Of a stretch of 9,702 bases of DNA, positions 5,532 through 9,702 are shown in pieces. The stretch's first letter is position 1; every line of letters begins with the position of its first letter. A program made the position numbers and the translations under genes. The notes beneath the pieces are model-generated. The model was not told the DNA's origin. It did no database searches and was given only the letters and a program-made list of their open reading frames with translations. The DNA comes from a bacterium (GTDB lineage Bacteria; Auribacterota; UBA3054): contig JAFSWV010000050.1 in assembly GCA_017444325.1 (NCBI GenBank), positions 1 through 9,702 on the forward strand, read 5' to 3'.

Positions 5532-8018
5532 ATGCGTTTAACGAGACATCTTATTATCATCGCCGCCGTTATCGCTGCGAACTTTGCTTTCGCCGGATCT
5601 GTCGTCACGCAGAGAGTGGTGAATGCCCAAGCCTTTGTAAAAGGCTCGACAACTATCGCGCTCAGCGGGCAGCTGACGGAAGAAGCCATGGCTCGCCTTT
5701 CCAATGGCGAAGGCATGGCTATCCATAACTCCCTTGACAGTTATTTAGTTTTTCCAACGCTGCTTCCAAGAACCAAAGCGGGTTTTGGCACGAAGTCCAA
5801 GACTCAGAACATTTCCGTCAGTTCGAAGAACGGAAAGTTCCAGTGGACGGAAAAGGACGTCACGGATCATTTCACGTTCGCTGTCGGATACGATAAGGTG
5901 TTCCCTGAAAAGGCAACTTTCAAATCTTCCGGCAATCTTCCCGGCTCCGCGCTGGCGGAACTTGGTGAGAAAAAGCTTACGGTCTTCGATACTATGTGCG
6001 CCGAACAGGGCCTGGGATATCTTGCTTCACTTTCCTTCGTCCCTGAAAAGAAAGGCAAAAACTATCAATTCTCCCGGAAAGACAAGGAGCAGGGTCTTCA
6101 GGTCAAAGTTTCCGTCAACGCGAAGGGCAAGGCCAGTGCCTCATACAAACTGTCGCCGACTTTCGCAACCCCTGCCGTTCTTGACAGCGAATATGTTTTC
6201 ACCAACAAGTACGACTACACCTTTGAACAAATCGGCGATGGCGGAGTGGAAGTCGGCTTTGTCGGTCCCGACCTGGTCGAGTTGCAGGTGACTGAAAACG
6301 AGGAGAAATTCCGTTACTTCCTCTTCAACGGCGAGAAGATAAACGACTATCATCTGCTGGCCGATCTTGAGGAAGACTCCGAGTTCACAGCCGTTTTCGG
6401 CAACTACGACCTTACGCTGGACGTCGTTGGCAGCGGATTAGTTGGAACGGAATTTATAGGACCTGATACGGTGGAAATAAAAGCGTTGGAAAGCGATGTT
6501 CCTTTCCGTTACTTTATGGTGAACGGGGAAAAATGCACGGAAAGCTCGATGATCATTGAAATGCAGGGTGACACCGCGGTTGAAGCCGTGTTTGGAACTT
6601 ATGACCTTACGTTAAGCATAGTCGGAGACGGCTTCGTCGACGTTGAGTTTACTGGGCCGGATGAGGCTGAAGTTGGGGTTTTGGAAGGCAGCGCGCCGTT
6701 CCGTTACTTTACGGTCAATGGTGAAAAATGTACTGATAGCACCATGTTCCTTTCCCTTGAGACAAATACTTTCGTTGAAGCAGTTTTCGGTACTTATGAC
6801 TTCTCTCTGAGCACAGTAGGAAGCGGTTCCGCTTCTTTTGAATTCGTCGGCTCTGACAAAGTGGAAGTCAGAGTTACGGAGGGCGACGCGCTTTTTCGTT
6901 ATTTTGATGTGAATGGCGTAAAATATTATGACAACCCGATGACCGTTGTGCTTACGAAAAACACCGAAGTCGAAGCGGTCTTTGGGACTTATAAACTCGA
7001 AGTGGTGATTTCTGGAAAAGGTTCTGCTGAAACAAAGTTCACAGGCCCTGACACTGCTAGGATCACTCCCATTGGCGGCGAGGAAGCTTTTTACAGCTTC
7101 TCATGGAATGATCACGTTAGTTATGAATCACCGCTGCTCCTCAAGCTGATTACGGATACCGTTGTCACTGCAACTTTTGTCAAGGTGAATTATATTGTTG
7201 TTGATATAAGCGGGGGATATACGGCGGAGAGCTGGCCGCACAGGATCTCCGAATCCGGTCCGGACGTTGAAAACGACGCCTGCAGGACCACGGAACTGTG
7301 GCTCAAATTTGTCCCCGCTGGCAAATATAGAATGGGTTCACCGGAAAGCGAGGTCGGCCGCGGAACAAGGGAGGTGGCGCATCAGGTAACTTTGACCAAG
7401 GGTTTTTACATCGGCGTTTTCGAATTGACCAGAAAGCAGTACGCGCTGATCGCGGGAAAAGTTCCCGCGAGTTCTGATGATGACCTCTGCCCTGTCACTA
7501 AGGTAACTTTTGATTCTTTGAGAGGAACATCAGAAGGGGCTAATTGGCCTGCTGACGATGAAGTTGACGCCGGGTCATTCATGGGTATATTAAGAGCGAA
7601 GACCGGTCTTCGTTTCGATCTGCCCACTGAAGCGCAATGGGAGTATTCCTGCCGCGCCACAACGACAACGGCTTTCAACAACGGCAAGAATCTGGACGAC
7701 GACGATCTCAATTTGTTTGAAATAGCCTATTACAACGCGAACGCAAGCGCTCCTAAAAAAGTCGGCAGCTTGGCTCCCAATGCCTGGGGCCTTTACGATA
7801 TGCACGGAAATGTCTGGGAATGGTGCCTCGACTGGTATACTAATGATTTGGGAACAGCCCCTGTCACTGATCCGGTTGGTTTGGCAACGGGTTATGAGAA
7901 AACATTACGTGGCGGAAGCTTTAATGATGAAAAAAGCGCCTGTCGTTCCGCTTACCGCGCTCACACGGAGACAGACCACGAAATGGACCGCCTGGGCGTC
8001 AGGCCGGTCATAAACTAG
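5532..8018 (+). CDS. secreted protein with five InlB-B-like repeats and a C-terminal SUMF1/FGE-like domain
   Basis: An 828-residue exported protein. I chose the ATG at 5532 over the in-frame ATG at 5505 because an AAAGGAGG Shine-Dalgarno (5518-5525) sits 6 nt before it and it opens directly into a signal peptide: MRLTRH, a hydrophobic core to residue 20, and an AFA|G cleavage site after 21. Residues 22-226 are an unrecognised, probably beta-rich region. Residues 227-551 are five exact 65-residue tandem repeats resembling the divergent InlB B-repeat. Residues ~587-828 are a SUMF1 (formylglycine-generating enzyme-sulfatase) domain: KFVPAGKYRMGS, DLPTEAQWEYSCRA, WGLYDMHGNVWEWCLDWY, LRGGSF and the closing LGVRPV. 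The first FGE active-site Cys position is Cys804, but the second is Arg809, so sulfatase-activating catalysis is unlikely. A binding role for this lectin-like fold is my inference. No C-terminal anchor is visible. The gene stands alone between a divergent operon and a shared terminator. Confidence 0.88.
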   Translation: MRLTRHLIIIAAVIAANFAFAGSVVTQRVVNAQAFVKGSTTIALSGQLTEEAMARLSNGEGMAIHNSLDSYLVFPTLLPRTKAGFGTKSKTQNISVSSKNGKFQWTEKDVTDHFTFAVGYDKVFPEKATFKSSGNLPGSALAELGEKKLTVFDTMCAEQGLGYLASLSFVPEKKGKNYQFSRKDKEQGLQVKVSVNAKGKASASYKLSPTFATPAVLDSEYVFTNKYDYTFEQIGDGGVEVGFVGPDLVELQVTENEEKFRYFLFNGEKINDYHLLADLEEDSEFTAVFGNYDLTLDVVGSGLVGTEFIGPDTVEIKALESDVPFRYFMVNGEKCTESSMIIEMQGDTAVEAVFGTYDLTLSIVGDGFVDVEFTGPDEAEVGVLEGSAPFRYFTVNGEKCTDSTMFLSLETNTFVEAVFGTYDFSLSTVGSGSASFEFVGSDKVEVRVTEGDALFRYFDVNGVKYYDNPMTVVLTKNTEVEAVFGTYKLEVVISGKGSAETKFTGPDTARITPIGGEEAFYSFSWNDHVSYESPLLLKLITDTVVTATFVKVNYIVVDISGGYTAESWPHRISESGPDVENDACRTTELWLKFVPAGKYRMGSPESEVGRGTREVAHQVTLTKGFYIGVFELTRKQYALIAGKVPASSDDDLCPVTKVTFDSLRGTSEGANWPADDEVDAGSFMGILRAKTGLRFDLPTEAQWEYSCRATTTTAFNNGKNLDDDDLNLFEIAYYNANASAPKKVGSLAPNAWGLYDMHGNVWEWCLDWYTNDLGTAPVTDPVGLATGYEKTLRGGSFNDEKSACRSAYRAHTETDHEMDRLGVRPVIN
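6210..7184 (+). repeat. five tandem 195-bp (65-residue) coding repeats
   Basis: Units run without spacers at 6210-6404, 6405-6599, 6600-6794, 6795-6989 and 6990-7184, each exactly 65 codons. The shared pattern is YDLTL..VGSG......F.GPD..E......F.RYF.VNGEK, ending in a T.VEAVFGT segment. Units 2 and 3 are the most alike (both have NGEKCT with one Cys). Unit 5 is the most diverged (SFSWNDHVSYESPLLLKL) and ends in TATFVK. The TTCCGTTACTT DNA core recurs in units 1-3 at the same phase. The pattern (hydrophobic strand, glycine turn, aromatic, N/W-G, then VxAxF) matches the InlB B-repeat-like beta domains common in bacterial surface proteins. Exact length conservation with DNA divergence suggests older duplication under structural constraint. 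Confidence 0.92.
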
Positions 8019-8036
8019 CATAACAGTTGGGTTCAG

Positions 8037-8070
8037 AAAAAATCCCGGAGTTTCGCTCCGGGATTTTTTT
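8037..8070. terminator. bidirectional intrinsic terminator between the SUMF1 protein gene and tatC
   Basis: A GC-rich stem, ATCCCGGAG (8042-8050) with CTCCGGGAT (8056-8064), closes on a TTTCG loop. It is extended by A/T pairs to 8037 and 8069, with T-runs on both strands. It lies 18 nt after the stop of the plus-strand gene. Its plus-strand T-run overlaps the tatC stop codon (8071-8069), so for the minus-strand operon the hairpin begins right at the end of the coding region. Confidence 0.88.
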
Positions 8071-8758
8071 AGCGAGTGAAGAGAAGGCCCAATTCGAAAA
8101 GGGCGTAGGCGGGAAGGAAAAGAAGCAGCTGGCTCACTATGTCCGGGGGAGTAGCGAGCGCCGCCAGAATCAGAAGGACGACTATGACGTAGGGCCGCGC
8201 TTTTTTCATTTTGGCGAGGTCGATGATCCCGAAGCGGTTGAGGACGATAACGACGAGCGGAAGCTGGAAGAAGAGTCCGCCCGCCAGCATGAGTCCTCCT
8301 GCGAGGCCCAGGAAATTCGCGAGCCCGAAGGTGGGCTGAAGAGTGGGACTGGCGAAACTGAAGGCGAAGCGCATCAGGATTGGAAGAATGACGTAGAAAA
8401 TGAAGGCGGCTCCGGCGATGAAGAGCACGGAAGAAAAGACGACTGCCTTGCCAAGGACTTTCTTTTCCTTCTTGTAAAGAGCCGGCGCGACGAAGGTCCA
8501 GAACTGCCAGGCGATGTAGGGGAAAGCCATGGCGAAGGAAATTATGGCGCCCATTTTCAGTTCCGCGATGAAGGCCTCCATGGGGGAGAAATAGTGGAGG
8601 GTCGCCTGCTCGGGGGGGAGAAGGAGATTTGTGAAGACGGGGATCAGTTTGCCGGCCAAAAACCAGCAAATTGGGAAAAGGACCGCGACCGCCAAGAGGG
8701 AGCGGAGAAGGACTTTTCTCAGGGCTTCAAGGTGTCCTAGAAAAGAATTTTCTTCCAC
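8069..8758 (-). CDS. tatC: Sec-independent protein translocase subunit TatC
   Basis: TatC is the polytopic inner-membrane receptor of the twin-arginine translocase, which exports folded proteins with RR signal peptides. The 229 residues show six hydrophobic segments and family landmarks: FLGHLEALR at the N-terminus (7-14), the loop FSPMEAFIAELK (57-68), FVAPALYKKEKK (89-100) with the conserved Glu98, the FxFYxxLP segment near 119-126, FQLPLVV (164-170), and KARPY and ATPPDIVSQ (202-210). Two acidic positions that are Glu in E. coli TatC are changed: E15 aligns with Ala12 (the Glu is one residue earlier) and E170 with Gln165. The start is GTG (8758-8756), 4 nt after the tatA stop and without a strong Shine-Dalgarno sequence, so coupling to tatA is likely. 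Confidence 0.95.
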   Translation of the reverse strand: MEENSFLGHLEALRKVLLRSLLAVAVLFPICWFLAGKLIPVFTNLLLPPEQATLHYFSPMEAFIAELKMGAIISFAMAFPYIAWQFWTFVAPALYKKEKKVLGKAVVFSSVLFIAGAAFIFYVILPILMRFAFSFASPTLQPTFGLANFLGLAGGLMLAGGLFFQLPLVVIVLNRFGIIDLAKMKKARPYVIVVLLILAALATPPDIVSQLLLFLPAYALFELGLLFTR

Positions 8759-8762
8759 GTTT

Positions 8763-8966
8763 TTAGCTTTCTTTCTTTTCTTCGGTTTTGGAAGGAGCGT
8801 CGTCAGACGCGACTTCTTCCACTTCGGTCTCCACTTCGTCTTTGGCCTTCTGGAATTCCTTTTTGGCCTTGCCCAAGGCTCTGGCCAATTCGGGAATGCG
8901 CTTGGCGCCGAAGAGCAGGAGGATCACGACGACGATCAGGATTATTTCTGTATAGCCTAAATGCAT
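8763..8966 (-). CDS. tatA: twin-arginine translocase TatA-family subunit
   Basis: A 67-residue TatA/TatE-type subunit that oligomerises around TatC to form the protein-conducting element. The N-terminal membrane helix (TEIILIVVVILLLFG, about residues 6-20) is followed by the hinge and amphipathic helix FGAKRIPELARALGKAKKEF. An acidic tail rich in Glu, Asp and Lys completes it. A Glu at position 7 occupies the polar site near the start of the membrane helix. The FG hinge and PELARALGK motif are typical of TatA rather than TatB. The ATG at 8966 has AGGAG (8977-8973), which overlaps the TAG stop of the upstream TldD/PmbA-family gene. No separate tatB is seen in the window. Confidence 0.95.
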   Translation of the reverse strand: MHLGYTEIILIVVVILLLFGAKRIPELARALGKAKKEFQKAKDEVETEVEEVASDDAPSKTEEKKES

Positions 8967-8975
8967 ATTCGTCTC

Positions 8976-9702
8976 CTAGAAGGAAGTGTTGGCTAAGGTT
9001 ATGGGAACTTTTTCTATGCAGGTGAAGCGCGGAGTGAGCATCGCTTCGGGATGTCTTCTGCCGTAGAGGCCGGTCAGGTTGAGGGCGGCTCTTCTCTGGG
9101 AGATCCACTTGATGTTGGCGAAGAGGTCTCTCAGCGAGGCGGTGAAGCGCATATTGTAGGGAACGGCGATCGTGCCGTCCTTCTTCAAATAGAGCGCGCC
9201 GAAGCGGGTGGAACCCGTGACAATGCCCTTGGCGGCGTTCACAATGCCCATATAGTGCAGGTAAGGTATGTAGAGTATATCTTTCTCCCTTGGGGCCGCC
9301 AGAAGGTCGCTGAGCGTGTTTACGGGGGTGTTGCCGGAGCCGATGGCGATGCTCATGGAGGGAACGTCGTGGCCGGTCGGTTCGCCGCCGAATTCTTCCA
9401 CTGTCTCTTTGTTCCAGAAGAAGTTCTGGAAGACGCCTTCCCTTATGAGCGGGAAGGCCTGGCGCTCTATGCCGGTGACGTCGAAAGCATAAGGGTAGGT
9501 GTCGGAGAAGGAGGGGTCGTCCATGACCGTGAGCAGCGGACTGAAGATCTGCTTGCCGAGGTCTTCTTCCTTTAAGAAGCTCATGTCGTGCTTGAGGCTG
9601 CGGCCGTTGAAGCCGATCCATTCGAAATAAGCCATGAGGTTCGAGATGGCGTCTCTTCCGAAGACCACTTCATATTCGCCCAGGGGAACGCTCATGCGTT
9701 CC
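8976..9702 (-). CDS. TldD/PmbA-family protein, C-terminal part (5' end outside window)
   Basis: The C-terminal ~242 residues of a TldD/PmbA (TldE)-family protein. The reading frame continues past the window edge (Glu-Arg precede the first visible Met), so the Met at 9695 is internal. TldD and TldE form a metalloprotease complex in E. coli that degrades unfolded peptides and matures microcins. The visible part matches the family's C-terminal domain: LGEYEVVFGRDAISNLM, then the FLKEEDLGKQIFSPLLTVMDDPSF region with its DDP, FDVTGIERQAFPLIREGVF, EPTGHD, and IVNAAKGIVTGSTRFGALYL followed by ASLRDLFANI. The HExxxH metal-binding motif of TldD would lie in the missing N-terminal part, so I cannot say whether this is the catalytic TldD or the PmbA/TldE type. 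It is the upstream gene of the tatA-tatC unit and is coupled to tatA through an overlapping SD/stop. Confidence 0.85.
   Translation of the reverse strand, partial: ERMSVPLGEYEVVFGRDAISNLMAYFEWIGFNGRSLKHDMSFLKEEDLGKQIFSPLLTVMDDPSFSDTYPYAFDVTGIERQAFPLIREGVFQNFFWNKETVEEFGGEPTGHDVPSMSIAIGSGNTPVNTLSDLLAAPREKDILYIPYLHYMGIVNAAKGIVTGSTRFGALYLKKDGTIAVPYNMRFTASLRDLFANIKWISQRRAALNLTGLYGRRHPEAMLTPRFTCIEKVPITLANTSF

Noticed and set aside
6210..7184. CRISPR array or mobile-element repeats
   Set aside because: The 195-bp periodicity is entirely in frame and encodes a protein repeat. The DNA copies are diverged, with no spacers and no cas genes.
8027..8740. 237-codon open frame on the plus strand opposite tatC
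   Set aside because: It is a charged shadow of the hydrophobic tatC sequence and runs through the terminator at 8037-8070. No family features are seen.
8803..9621. 272-codon minus-strand frame overlapping the TldD/PmbA-family gene and tatA
   Set aside because: It is an Arg/His/Pro-rich alternative frame of two recognisable genes, which is typical of a frame shadow in GC-rich DNA.

Overview
The window is a compact stretch of bacterial chromosome. It carries housekeeping genes (ribosomal protein S20, phosphoglycerate kinase, a thiamine-pathway kinase, a two-subunit indolepyruvate:ferredoxin oxidoreductase, a Tat export pair and a TldD/PmbA-family protein) around two more accessory loci: a small AT-rich toxin-antitoxin pair and a large secreted repeat protein with a formylglycine-generating-enzyme-like (SUMF1) domain. 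The ferredoxin-linked 2-oxoacid oxidoreductase points to an anaerobe. The secreted protein with InlB-B-like repeats and a SUMF1 domain, with the style of the housekeeping proteins, fits the PVC superphylum (for example Lentisphaerae/Victivallales-like gut bacteria). That assignment is an impression from protein families and has not been tested.

Layout. 1-267 (+) is the 3' end of rpsT. A 171-bp spacer with a possible RNA hairpin leads to pgk (439-1731, +) and, 3 nt later, thiD (1735-2541, +). A perfect-stem bidirectional terminator (2551-2581) separates thiD from a convergent toxin-antitoxin pair (3081-2602, -), in which the RelE/ParE-type toxin precedes its putative antitoxin. A 200-bp AT-rich spacer contains the terminator of the next minus-strand operon, iorA-iorB (5370-3282, -). 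A 161-bp divergent intergenic region has a plausible extended -10 promoter for iorA and a poly-C/poly-T tract just upstream of the large secreted protein gene (5532-8018, +). A second bidirectional terminator (8037-8070) overlaps the end of tatC. The last block is a minus-strand operon: TldD/PmbA-family gene (cut by the window edge), tatA, tatC.

Functional picture. Pgk works in glycolysis/gluconeogenesis. ThiD makes the pyrimidine half of thiamine diphosphate, the cofactor that IorAB uses. IorAB oxidatively decarboxylates aryl pyruvates from aromatic amino-acid breakdown and passes electrons to ferredoxin. TatA and TatC form a minimal twin-arginine translocase. The large repeat protein has an ordinary Sec-type signal peptide and is predicted to act outside the cytoplasmic membrane. 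Minus-strand gene pairs are tightly packed, with Shine-Dalgarno sequences overlapping or abutting the preceding stop codon, which suggests translational coupling.

I did not find a clearly new multi-gene system. The points most worth a second look are the architecture of the secreted SUMF1 protein and its homopolymeric upstream tract, the reversed toxin-antitoxin pair with an unrecognised antitoxin, the altered conserved glutamates in TatC, the shortened IorA and IorB subunits, and the lysine/glutamate-rich insertion in Pgk.
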